A DNA stretch of 10,463 nucleotides from Chitinophagaceae bacterium UBA4412 (GTDB taxonomy: Bacteria; Bacteroidota; Bacteroidia; Chitinophagales; Chitinophagaceae). A program made the position numbers and the translations under genes. The stretch spans positions 10,408-20,870 of the forward strand of contig DGQO01000240.1 in assembly GCA_002400445.1 (NCBI GenBank), in the 5' to 3' direction. Under the pieces are notes generated by a model, which worked only from the letters and a program-made list of their open reading frames with translations, had not been told where the DNA came from and did not search any database. Below are positions 1 to 6,826 of the stretch, piece after piece. Position 1 is the first letter of the stretch. Each line of letters begins with the position of its first letter.

Positions 1-2761
1 ATCCAATAATTGCTTTCTGGTTGTCTGGGAAACTATCTGCACCGTTGTAGTCCAGCCAGTTAAAACGACGCACTTTAAACGGACAGTTATTTGCACAATA
101 CCTTGTACCAATGCATCTGTTGTATGCCATTTGGTTAAGGCCTTCGCTACTATGGTTGGTGGCCGATACGGGGCATACGTTTTCGCAAGGTGCGTTATCG
201 CAATGCTGGCAAAGCATCGGCTGAAAAATGACATCTGGATTTTGCACATCTCCGGTAAAATATCGATCGATGCGTAACCAATGCATTTCATGTGCCCGCT
301 GCACCTGGATTTTACCTACTACACTCACATTATTCTCTGCGGTACATGCTACTACACAAGCGCTGCAACCTGTACAGGTATTCAAATCGATACTCATACC
401 CCATTTAATACCGGGCTTCACATAATCCGGGTACATGGTGGCGTCTTTTACGAAATCTGTTTTTCCGGTAGGCGTAATCGCCGCTCTTTCGTGGCGGGCT
501 TCTGCAAGAAGTGCCTGCGGGTCAGCAGTATAACTAGCCAGATTAGTTTCATATATCACCGGGCGGCCTTCTGTAAAGCCGTGCACTTGTGTTTGTGCAA
601 GCGGATATTTGTCGCCGGTTTTTTCAGCAGTAGCGGGCGCATTATACAAAAATGTCACCCCATCTGAAGAAAGAAAAGTATATGCATTCTGACCGGCACC
701 CGTAGCGGCACGACCTGTTCTCTCCAGCACTTCATCCTGGTTTGAACTGGCACTTTTGCGACCATAACCAAGTGCAATGGCAATTGTATTTTCGTTGAGT
801 CCCGGAATGATGAGCGCTGGTAAGGAAAGCGACTTTCCATTTACCGTAACTTTTACCACGGGCTTCTCTGGGGTTACTTCATAAGAATCTGCCTGGCGCT
901 GGTTGTTTAAAACATCCAGACCTAAAAGGGCCTTAGCAAGAGCCGGGCTCATCATCGCATAATTATCCCAGGTTACTTTTGAGATGGGATCAGGCAATTC
1001 CTGCAACCATGGGTTATTTGCCTGGCTACCATTGCCCATGGATACTTTCTGATAAAGCACCACTTCTAAGTTTCCTCCCTTTGCTCCGGCAATTTTTGCA
1101 GCGGCAGCAGCTAAGGCTCCGCCGTTGTAACTTGCCCCTGAAGGCAAAGCAGTTGCCTGCTCTATTACACCATCCTGGATAGCCTGCTCAAATAAGGTTG
1201 TGCTACCTAATCTGGCCGTCCAATAATTGCGGTAGTATGCATCATATGGAGTAATGTTGCCGATCCACTTTAGTAAAGATTCCTGGAAAGGACGTGTTTT
1301 AAACAATGGATTTATTACCGGCTGTATCATGCTCACATACCCAGATTTCGGCTCAGCGTCTCCCCAGCTTTCAAGCCAGTGGTGAGCAGGCAAAACATAT
1401 TTACACTGCTCTGTTGTTTCATCAAGTGAACTGCTGAAAGAAACGGTTACGGGTACTTTTGCAAGCAGCTCTGTGAATTTTTTTGCGTCGATATAATTGT
1501 AGCAGGGATTACAATCATATACCAATAAAGCGCCCACAGCGCCAGCGTTCATATCTGCGAGTAAACGCATCATATCCGTATCCGTGCCTTTGCGGGTATT
1601 AATGGATGTGCCAAAATCTATGGTGCTGCCATAAGCACCAATGGCGCTATTTATAGCGTTTACAATAAGTTGAATATTTACATCATTGCTACCACATACT
1701 ACCAGGCCTGCACCTTGTGAAGCCTGCAATGCTTTAGCAGCCTTATCAATACCACTATTCAATCTTGCATCTGCTATCGCCGGAGCGGTTACACTCCCGC
1801 CCAGTTTAGCCAGCAAGGCAAGTGCTACAGCACCAGCTTCTGATGGCTTATGTGTAAAACGATCATCAGCATTGCTCCCTGTGAGACTCATCATGCTTTC
1901 AAAATGAAAGTGACGGCTCAATTGAGGGTTCTTGCTGGTGATCTTTCTGTTTTGTGAATATTGCTTATTAAATTCTACAGGACTAAGCCAGGTACCGAGG
2001 AAATCTGCCCCGAGACTTACAATGGTTTTTGCTTTATCAAACTGGTAAGATGGAATGGCTTTTTTGCCAAGGCTCATTTCGTTTGCCATCAACATCCCGC
2101 TATGGCTTACGGCATCATATTGTACATGACGGCTGCCGGGATATTTGGCCAGGAATTCCGAAATAATTTGCAATGTACTTGGTGATGTGATGGTAGAAGT
2201 GAGCAACACTACAGGTTTGCCAGCGAGGCCGTCCAAAGCAGTAATTACTAAACGGTCAAACGCATCAAAGCCGGGTACTTCCTTAAATTCATTACCAGAT
2301 TTCTGGAGGGGATGCCTGATCCTTGTTGGATCGTATAAATCCAGCACAGATGCTTGTGCCTGTGCACTTGTACCACCTTTTGTTATACTGGAAAGTTCGT
2401 TGCCTTCAATTTTAATAGGTCTGCCATCCCGCTGTTTTACCACTACGGAAATGGCATCGCCGCCATTTACATAAGTAGAAGCGTAGTAATTAGCTATGCC
2501 CGGTGTTACATTATCCGGCCGGTTTAAGTAGGGTACAGATTTGCGTACCGGAACTTCGCAGCTAGCAGCAATGGCTGCAGCGGCCGTGGTAAAACCGAGG
2601 TATTTTAAAAAATCTCTTCTTGGCGTGGGAGAATCTAAAATGCCTTTCTCCTCCAGGTCTGCCATAGGTAGCAACTCTTCCTGAAACTCATCTTTAGATG
2701 CCTGCAGATGGTGTTCTGATTGTGTGAGTTCTCCAAAACTTTGCCAGTACTTTTTATTCAT
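1..2761 (-). CDS. actB: Alternative complex III iron-sulfur subunit ActB (3' end outside window)
   Basis: ActB is the large periplasm-facing iron-sulfur subunit of alternative complex III, a quinol:cytochrome c/oxidase oxidoreductase. I translated the whole frame from the ATG at 2761: it stays open for 920 codons without a frameshift and runs off the window. The N-terminus (MNKKYWQSFGEL) is the extended Tat leader seen on Bacteroidota ActB. A twin-arginine motif R48-R49-D-F-L-K precedes an Ala-rich hydrophobic stretch and a lipobox-like A-A-S-C ending at C68. Residues of about 70-740 resemble a molybdopterin-oxidoreductase fold; in characterised ActB this part holds no molybdenum cofactor. 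The ferredoxin-like part shows C796/C799/C802/C806, C851/C854/C859/C863 and C883/C889/C893; the rest lies beyond position 1. Known ActB proteins are about 1,000 residues, so perhaps 100 are missing. It follows actA by 91 bases with no terminator, so co-transcription is likely. Automatic annotation as a molybdopterin oxidoreductase would mislead. Confidence 0.93.
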   Translation of the reverse strand, partial: MNKKYWQSFGELTQSEHHLQASKDEFQEELLPMADLEEKGILDSPTPRRDFLKYLGFTTAAAAIAASCEVPVRKSVPYLNRPDNVTPGIANYYASTYVNGGDAISVVVKQRDGRPIKIEGNELSSITKGGTSAQAQASVLDLYDPTRIRHPLQKSGNEFKEVPGFDAFDRLVITALDGLAGKPVVLLTSTITSPSTLQIISEFLAKYPGSRHVQYDAVSHSGMLMANEMSLGKKAIPSYQFDKAKTIVSLGADFLGTWLSPVEFNKQYSQNRKITSKNPQLSRHFHFESMMSLTGSNADDRFTHKPSEAGAVALALLAKLGGSVTAPAIADARLNSGIDKAAKALQASQGAGLVVCGSNDVNIQLIVNAINSAIGAYGSTIDFGTSINTRKGTDTDMMRLLADMNAGAVGALLVYDCNPCYNYIDAKKFTELLAKVPVTVSFSSSLDETTEQCKYVLPAHHWLESWGDAEPKSGYVSMIQPVINPLFKTRPFQESLLKWIGNITPYDAYYRNYWTARLGSTTLFEQAIQDGVIEQATALPSGASYNGGALAAAAAKIAGAKGGNLEVVLYQKVSMGNGSQANNPWLQELPDPISKVTWDNYAMMSPALAKALLGLDVLNNQRQADSYEVTPEKPVVKVTVNGKSLSLPALIIPGLNENTIAIALGYGRKSASSNQDEVLERTGRAATGAGQNAYTFLSSDGVTFLYNAPATAEKTGDKYPLAQTQVHGFTEGRPVIYETNLASYTADPQALLAEARHERAAITPTGKTDFVKDATMYPDYVKPGIKWGMSIDLNTCTGCSACVVACTAENNVSVVGKIQVQRAHEMHWLRIDRYFTGDVQNPDVIFQPMLCQHCDNAPCENVCPVSATNHSSEGLNQMAYNRCIGTRYCANNCPFKVRRFNWLDYNGADSFPDNQKAIIG

Positions 2762-2852
2762 AATTTTTTACTATTCGATAGGTTTGACGATCTGCCGGGC
2801 TAGCCTCCCCTTGTTTAAAAAATCACAGGTTGATTAGCAGTGGTTCAGGCAA

Positions 2853-4127
2853 TTAATAGTGGCATTTTTGACATTCTGTGCCACCGATAGCTTCTACAGT
2901 CACGCTGTCCATTTTCTTATTTTTAAGATCCTGGTGGAATTTCTCGTAAATACTATAGAATTTGTTTCCGGTACTGTCTACATTAAAGTTCACTTTGGTT
3001 TCCCTGTGGCAATTGATACACCAGCCCATGCTTAAATCAGCAAACTGGTACACCTCAGGCATTTCCTGGATATTGCCATGGCAAGTTTGACATTGTTGCT
3101 TGCCCACATTTACGTGCTGGCTATGGTTAAAGTACACATGGTCTGGTAAATTGTGAATTTTCACCCACTCTATCTCCCGGGCACCATCTGGGATACCATC
3201 CCCATTGTTGTCAGGATTATAAGCCATTGCTGAGGGATTCCACCCTGCATAGGCATAAAGCTTTTGAATTTCTGCAGTTCCGTCTACTTCACTTCCATCT
3301 TCTCTCAGTATTTTATCTCCTTTGTATTCTTTGATTCCCATGTGGCAATTCATACAAACATTTACGGAAGGAATACCCGCATGCTTGCTCTCCTGCGCAC
3401 TGCCATGACAATAAAGACAACTGATTTGATTTACACCAGCGTGCACTTTATGAGAGTAATAGATGGGTTGCTCTGGTTGATAATTTTTCATTCGGCCAAG
3501 CCCGATGGCGCCTTCAATGGTATAATACCCTCCAAACAAGAACAAGAAAAGGATACCCAACATCAGGTAAGTTTTATTCCTGTAAAAGGGTACAGGCTCT
3601 CCACGGTAAATACCTTCTTTTTCGTCGGTAAGTTTACGCAGGCTACTATTTACCTGTAGCAGGATAAAGGCAACGACTGCTAACACAAGGGTGAGTATAC
3701 CAAAAAGTAAAGAGTTATCCGAAGTATCCGCAGGGGCAGCCGCCCCAGGAGTAGGAGCAGGTGCAGCTGGTGGAGCAAAATCATCCACATACTTCATAAT
3801 GGCGTCTATCTCGTCTTTCTTCAGGTTAGAAAAAGCCGGCATCATGGTGGGCTTCCACTTCTCAAAGAGAGCTTTAGCATGGGCATCACTGGCAATTTCC
3901 TTGCTTGGGTTGGCTATCCATCTGTAAATCCAGTCCGGATCAGGGATCCTGGATTCCCAGCCTTTCAAGGCGGGACCTACAAAGTCTTGATCGGGCTTGT
4001 GACAGTTAGCGCAATTTGCTTTGAAAAGGGCTTCACCGTCGGCAGCAATCAAATTATTTGAGAGGAAAAGAGAGGCAACAAAAAAAATACTTACAAATAT
4101 CTTGACACTGAATTTTCTAGAACTCAT
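2853..4127 (-). CDS. actA: Alternative complex III multihaem cytochrome c subunit ActA
   Basis: ActA carries electrons through a haem wire in alternative complex III. The 424-residue product has six CxxCH haem c sites. The first, CANCH at 39-43, lies in a monohaem cytochrome c domain (about 30-117) with T-M-M-P at 94-97 as the likely axial methionine. The other five, CLYCH 237-241, CMNCH 258-262, CQTCH 346-350, CINCH 370-374 and CQKCH 419-423, form the pentahaem domain. In order there is a signal peptide (1-29), the cytochrome c domain, an Ala/Pro-rich linker (about 118-137), a membrane helix (139-160), a short charged loop, a second helix (187-206) and the pentahaem domain, so both haem domains face the periplasm. 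H-N-L-P-D (325-329) and F-N-H-S-Q-H (333-338) are typical of the family. An unusual D-N-N-G-D-G-I-P-D stretch sits at 306-314. The start is the ATG directly before the signal peptide. It is the first gene of the visible operon and leads into actB. Confidence 0.93.
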   Translation of the reverse strand: MSSRKFSVKIFVSIFFVASLFLSNNLIAADGEALFKANCANCHKPDQDFVGPALKGWESRIPDPDWIYRWIANPSKEIASDAHAKALFEKWKPTMMPAFSNLKKDEIDAIMKYVDDFAPPAAPAPTPGAAAPADTSDNSLLFGILTLVLAVVAFILLQVNSSLRKLTDEKEGIYRGEPVPFYRNKTYLMLGILFLFLFGGYYTIEGAIGLGRMKNYQPEQPIYYSHKVHAGVNQISCLYCHGSAQESKHAGIPSVNVCMNCHMGIKEYKGDKILREDGSEVDGTAEIQKLYAYAGWNPSAMAYNPDNNGDGIPDGAREIEWVKIHNLPDHVYFNHSQHVNVGKQQCQTCHGNIQEMPEVYQFADLSMGWCINCHRETKVNFNVDSTGNKFYSIYEKFHQDLKNKKMDSVTVEAIGGTECQKCHY

Positions 4128-4510
4128 ACAGTTATCGGGGCTAATGTGGAAAAATATCCTTACTCGGCTGCAAAAATAAGGTACGACGCTTACAAAGTAT
4201 CAACATTTGTTAAATTTTTTTTTCCTTATCCAGACTGTGTTTCAGCGATTTGCACGGAAAATTTAAAGGCCTTTGTCATGCGTTTGTAAATGACTTTTTT
4301 GATTGTTTTAAAAGACTAAAAAGTGTTTATATCTCTTTAATTTCGATTCTTTGTTGCCCTGTGCCTCAACTGAAATTGGCGTTTTTTTGGCATTTATCGC
4401 TTTTTAAATTATAGCCCAAAACAATACAAATCTTCATCAGAGACGATTGCGCAGTTCCATAAGTTTTTCCTCAAAAAACCCAACTGCAGTTCCTGATTCT
4501 GAGACGTTAC
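4128..4510. other. Gene-free leader upstream of actA
   Basis: These 383 bases lie between the actA start and the terminator of the fasciclin gene. The stretch is AT-rich, with long T runs on the plus strand, and I find no coding frame with family-like content. It should hold the actA promoter, described separately. A 10-bp perfect palindrome AAAGGCCTTT lies at 4265-4274, about 140 bases upstream of actA; its role, if any, is unknown. Confidence 0.6.
4171..4203 (-). promoter_or_regulatory. Candidate Bacteroidota-type promoter for actA
   Basis: On the minus strand TATTTTTG (4178 down to 4171) matches the Bacteroidota -7 consensus TAnnTTTG. A TTG (4203 down to 4201) lies 22 bases upstream, slightly wide for the -33 element, for which about 19-21 is usual. 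A TTTG at 4196-4193 is too close, with a 14-base gap. Transcription would begin near 4165, giving a leader of roughly 35-40 bases. This is the only full match to the -7 consensus I found in the gene-free stretch on this strand. The call rests on motif matching alone. Confidence 0.4.
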
Positions 4511-4553
4511 AAAAAACAAAAAGCCGAAAGCGGTTAAGCTTTCGGCGTTTTTT
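4511..4553. terminator. Bidirectional rho-independent terminator after the fasciclin gene
   Basis: A perfect 9-bp stem, GCCGAAAGC (4523-4531) paired with GCTTTCGGC (4538-4546), closes a 6-base loop. On the minus strand it is followed by an interrupted T tract (A-rich 4511-4522 on the plus strand). On the plus strand it is followed by G and six Ts (4548-4553). The minus-strand use fits termination of the fasciclin gene, whose stop is at 4576, and would insulate actA, which reads the same way downstream. The plus-strand use has no obvious gene to serve. Confidence 0.88.
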
Positions 4554-4575
4554 ATATGATGGTTTTCCAGTCAGA

Positions 4576-5577
4576 TTACAAAGGAAGGAGCACACGGTCT
4601 ATTACATGAATCACCCCGTTTGTGGCTACAACATCTGCAGCAACAATATTTGAAGCAGTTGCATTTGCCTTACCCTTCACTTTTGCCGGAGGTAGCGTGA
4701 TGGTTACCGTATTCGTTCCACCAAGTGCAGTAAGAGGTGTACTATTATTCACCAGGTCAGAAGAAAAAACCCTTGCAGGTACCACATGGTAAAGTAAAAT
4801 CTTTGCCAGATCTGCAGCAGGTGCGGCATTAATGGAGGCTGTGGTAGGGAATCCTGCATCAATGAAAGCCTGGTTTGTAGGTGCAAATACAGTAAATGGT
4901 CCTGCACTTGACAAAGCAGAACTTATGGGGTTTCCCGCAGCAGAAGCATCGGCACGGAGCACCGCAGCAACCAATAAACTGAAACCAGAGGGGGTCGTAT
5001 TTGCTCCAAGAGCTACCGCAGTTGTTAATAAATTGCCTGATGGCGGGATGAGCACTGATCCAATTACATGTATAACGCCATTAGAAGCAGCTACATCAGC
5101 CTGCACCACTTTTACACCATTAATAAAAACTCCACCGGAATTTTTTGTAGCATAAATAGAATCTCCCTTTAAGGTAGCAACGCCCGTATTTGTTCCCGTA
5201 ATAGCGCTTGAAGGAACCTTAGAACCTAATACATGATAAAGGAGAACATTTTTCAACGCTGCAATATCTGCAGGAGATGTCACATTGCTGTTAATGTAGG
5301 CAGCAGATGGGTAACCAATCGCCCTGAAAGCACTGTTTACAGGAGCAAATACAGTGAGATTAGCAGAAGCTGCAGACAAAGCATTTACCAGGTCTGTCTT
5401 AACAACTGCAGCAACCAGGATGCTAAAAGAAGTATCCGCAGAAGCAACCTGCACAATATTTTTTGCCGTGTTTACCGGAGCCTCATCGTCTTTGCAAGAT
5501 GTGAAGACAACTGCTGAGGTAATTATCATCGATAACAGCATGAGGCGTTTCAATGAGAAAGAGAATGTAGATTTCAT
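4576..5577 (-). CDS. Two-domain fasciclin (FAS1) surface lipoprotein
   Basis: This 333-residue protein has a lipoprotein signal peptide with basic residues K2/K10/R11, a hydrophobic core and the lipobox F-T-S-C, giving lipidated C28. The residues after it, K-D-D-E (29-32), fit the Bacteroidota lipoprotein export signal that directs lipoproteins to the cell surface. Two FAS1 domains follow, at about 39-178 and 183-333. Each shows the H1 box (L-T-V-F-A-P-V-N-S-A-F 74-84; F-T-V-F-A-P-T-N-Q-A-F 228-238), the conserved L-L-Y-H-V (112-116 and 261-265) and the H2 box (G-V-I-H-V-I 167-172 and 321-326). The protein ends right after the second domain. FAS1 domains usually mediate adhesion or carbohydrate and matrix contact; the ligand here cannot be told. 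It appears monocistronic, with its own downstream terminator and a divergent neighbour upstream. The ATG is chosen because it precedes the signal peptide directly. Confidence 0.92.
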   Translation of the reverse strand: MKSTFSFSLKRLMLLSMIITSAVVFTSCKDDEAPVNTAKNIVQVASADTSFSILVAAVVKTDLVNALSAASANLTVFAPVNSAFRAIGYPSAAYINSNVTSPADIAALKNVLLYHVLGSKVPSSAITGTNTGVATLKGDSIYATKNSGGVFINGVKVVQADVAASNGVIHVIGSVLIPPSGNLLTTAVALGANTTPSGFSLLVAAVLRADASAAGNPISSALSSAGPFTVFAPTNQAFIDAGFPTTASINAAPAADLAKILLYHVVPARVFSSDLVNNSTPLTALGGTNTVTITLPPAKVKGKANATASNIVAADVVATNGVIHVIDRVLLPL

Positions 5578-5883
5578 TTTACTTGATTTTTTTAATGACT
5601 AATTGTTTAATGTTTGTTATGGGAATATTAAACAAAAGAACATGCCAAAGGTTGAAACTGGGTAAAAAAAATGCACTTGAATTAATGAACGTTTAATTTA
5701 TTTTGGTTTTTTTCTGTTTTAGCATCAACACATCGTACGAGGCGAATCGTTCCTTTCACCAGTCCATCCATTTTAGCAGATGATATACCATGCTTATCCC
5801 TATCATTTCCCCATCTGGTTACGATTTTAGGTTTTGTGCATGACTGATGCACATCGAAGAGAGATTTGTTGCAAATTTGCGGC
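5578..5883. other. Divergent intergenic region between fasciclin and purN genes
   Basis: These 306 bases separate two divergently read genes, so promoters for both should lie here. The part next to the fasciclin gene is very AT-rich. I did not find a complete TAnnTTTG with a well-spaced -33 element in either direction. The right-hand end contains a 7-bp inverted repeat (5835-5853) and a 10-bp palindrome GCAAATTTGC (5871-5880) just before the purN start. Open frames crossing the region on the minus strand look accidental. Confidence 0.55.
5835..5853. promoter_or_regulatory. Inverted repeat upstream of purN fusion gene (possible operator or hairpin)
   Basis: TGTGCAT (5835-5841) and ATGCACA (5847-5853) are perfect inverted copies around a 5-base centre GACTG. 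The dyad ends 30 bases before the ATG at 5884. The 19-bp size suits a dimeric repressor operator. In RNA it would make a 7-bp hairpin in the leader. No T run follows, so it is not a terminator. The function is inferred from position only. Confidence 0.35.
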
Positions 5884-6774
5884 ATGTTAAAAAAATTGCA
5901 GCAGCGATGGAAGGTAACCCCGGTAAACCTGGTGCTTGTGCTCACCACTTTTGCTGTGGGAGGAAGCCTCTGCGGCATGCTTTCCCGGAAGCTGATGGAA
6001 TATACCGGGCTTGAAAAGGGTGTGCTATGGGTAATCTTATATATTGTATTGCTTACCATTACCTGGCCAGGGGCAGTAATGCTGGTGAGTATACCATTAG
6101 GACAGTTTCGTTTTTTTAGAAATTATATCCTGCGCATCTTCAGCCGCATGGCCGGTAAAAAGCCGGGAAATCTTAATTCAATTGATGATGCCCCTGCACA
6201 GTTGGCCATTTTTGCCAGCGGTGCAGGCAGTAATGCCCGTTGCATTATTGAGCATTTTCAGCATAATCCTGAGGTTCATGTGGCGGTAATTGTGTGCAAT
6301 AAACCAGGGGCTGGAGTAATTGACATTGCCCGGGAGTTTGGCGTTCCGGTGTTGCAGATAGAAAAAGAGCACTTTTTTAAGGGTGATGCCTATATAACAG
6401 AATTAAAAGCGATGCACATTACTCATATCATAATGGCAGGCTTTCTTTGGAAAATGCCTGGAGTCCTCATTAAAAACTGGGAAGGCTGCATCATCAATAT
6501 TCATCCTGCATTGCTGCCTCAATACGGGGGTCGTGGAATGTATGGTGCGTATGTGCATGAGGCGGTTATCGGCAATAAAGAAAAAAAGAGCGGAATAAGT
6601 ATTCATCATGTAGATGAAATATATGACCATGGGAAACTCATCTTTCAGCAAGAGTGTGAAGTAACGGAAACGGATACGCCAACGAGCCTGGCTGAGAAGA
6701 TTCATGCGTTAGAACACACATATTATCCCCGGGTGATAGAGAATTTTATAAAAGCGAAAGGCACGTTAAACTAA
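5884..6774 (+). CDS. purN: DUF6787-like membrane domain fused to phosphoribosylglycinamide formyltransferase (PurN)
   Basis: The C-terminal part (about 106-292) is a glycinamide ribonucleotide formyltransferase, which moves a formyl group from 10-formyltetrahydrofolate to GAR in purine synthesis. It has the nucleotide-site loop A-S-G-A-G-S-N (111-117), the catalytic pair N205 and H207 in I-N-I-H-P, H241, and the catalytic aspartate D248 in I-Y-D-H-G, corresponding to N106/H108/H137/D144 of E. coli PurN. The N-terminal part (1-90) has a basic start, two membrane helices (about 12-31 and 47-70) and a basic, aromatic-rich end. I recognise it as resembling the small Bacteroidota DUF6787 family. 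The positive charges place both ends, and so the enzyme, in the cytoplasm. The linker (91-105) is short, and the frame is continuous. An in-frame TTG lies six codons upstream (5866); I chose the ATG at 5884 because the family-like sequence begins there. An internal ATG at 6148 could give a soluble 208-residue PurN. The next gene follows after 52 bases. Confidence 0.88.
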   Translation: MLKKLQQRWKVTPVNLVLVLTTFAVGGSLCGMLSRKLMEYTGLEKGVLWVILYIVLLTITWPGAVMLVSIPLGQFRFFRNYILRIFSRMAGKKPGNLNSIDDAPAQLAIFASGAGSNARCIIEHFQHNPEVHVAVIVCNKPGAGVIDIAREFGVPVLQIEKEHFFKGDAYITELKAMHITHIIMAGFLWKMPGVLIKNWEGCIINIHPALLPQYGGRGMYGAYVHEAVIGNKEKKSGISIHHVDEIYDHGKLIFQQECEVTETDTPTSLAEKIHALEHTYYPRVIENFIKAKGTLN

Positions 6775-6826
6775 AGGCTCATTTCTTACCGCTGTGCTAA
6801 ATTACGGCCTCTTTTAAACTTGTGAA

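Noticed and set aside
1..2500. Several plus-strand open frames of 60-130 codons opposite actB.
   Set aside because: They are antisense to a well-supported iron-sulfur protein, whose frame I translated without interruption, and their products show no family features.
1..2761. A true molybdenum-dependent oxidoreductase.
   Set aside because: The Tat leader type, placement after a multihaem ActA and the ferredoxin-like C-terminal cysteine clusters identify ActB, in which the molybdopterin-like domain is known to lack the cofactor.
2762..2852. GGCTAGCC palindrome and GC-rich patch in the actA-actB gap as a terminator.
   Set aside because: The palindrome has no loop and no T run follows on the coding strand; continued transcription into actB is more likely.
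4832..5155. A 107-codon plus-strand open frame opposite the fasciclin gene.
   Set aside because: It is rich in Ala and Thr because it mirrors the Ala/Thr/Val-rich FAS1 coding sequence; both FAS1 domains on the other strand are complete.
5578..5660. A minus-strand promoter for the fasciclin gene: AACCTTTG near 5646-5653 resembles TAnnTTTG.
   Set aside because: The first base mismatches and no -33 TTTG lies at a suitable distance upstream, so I do not call it.
5682..6059. A 125-codon minus-strand open frame crossing the divergent intergenic region and the start of the purN gene.
   Set aside because: More than 170 bases are antisense to the DUF6787-like domain, it has no recognisable domain or signal, and its composition (many Thr, Lys, Asn and Cys without pattern) looks accidental.
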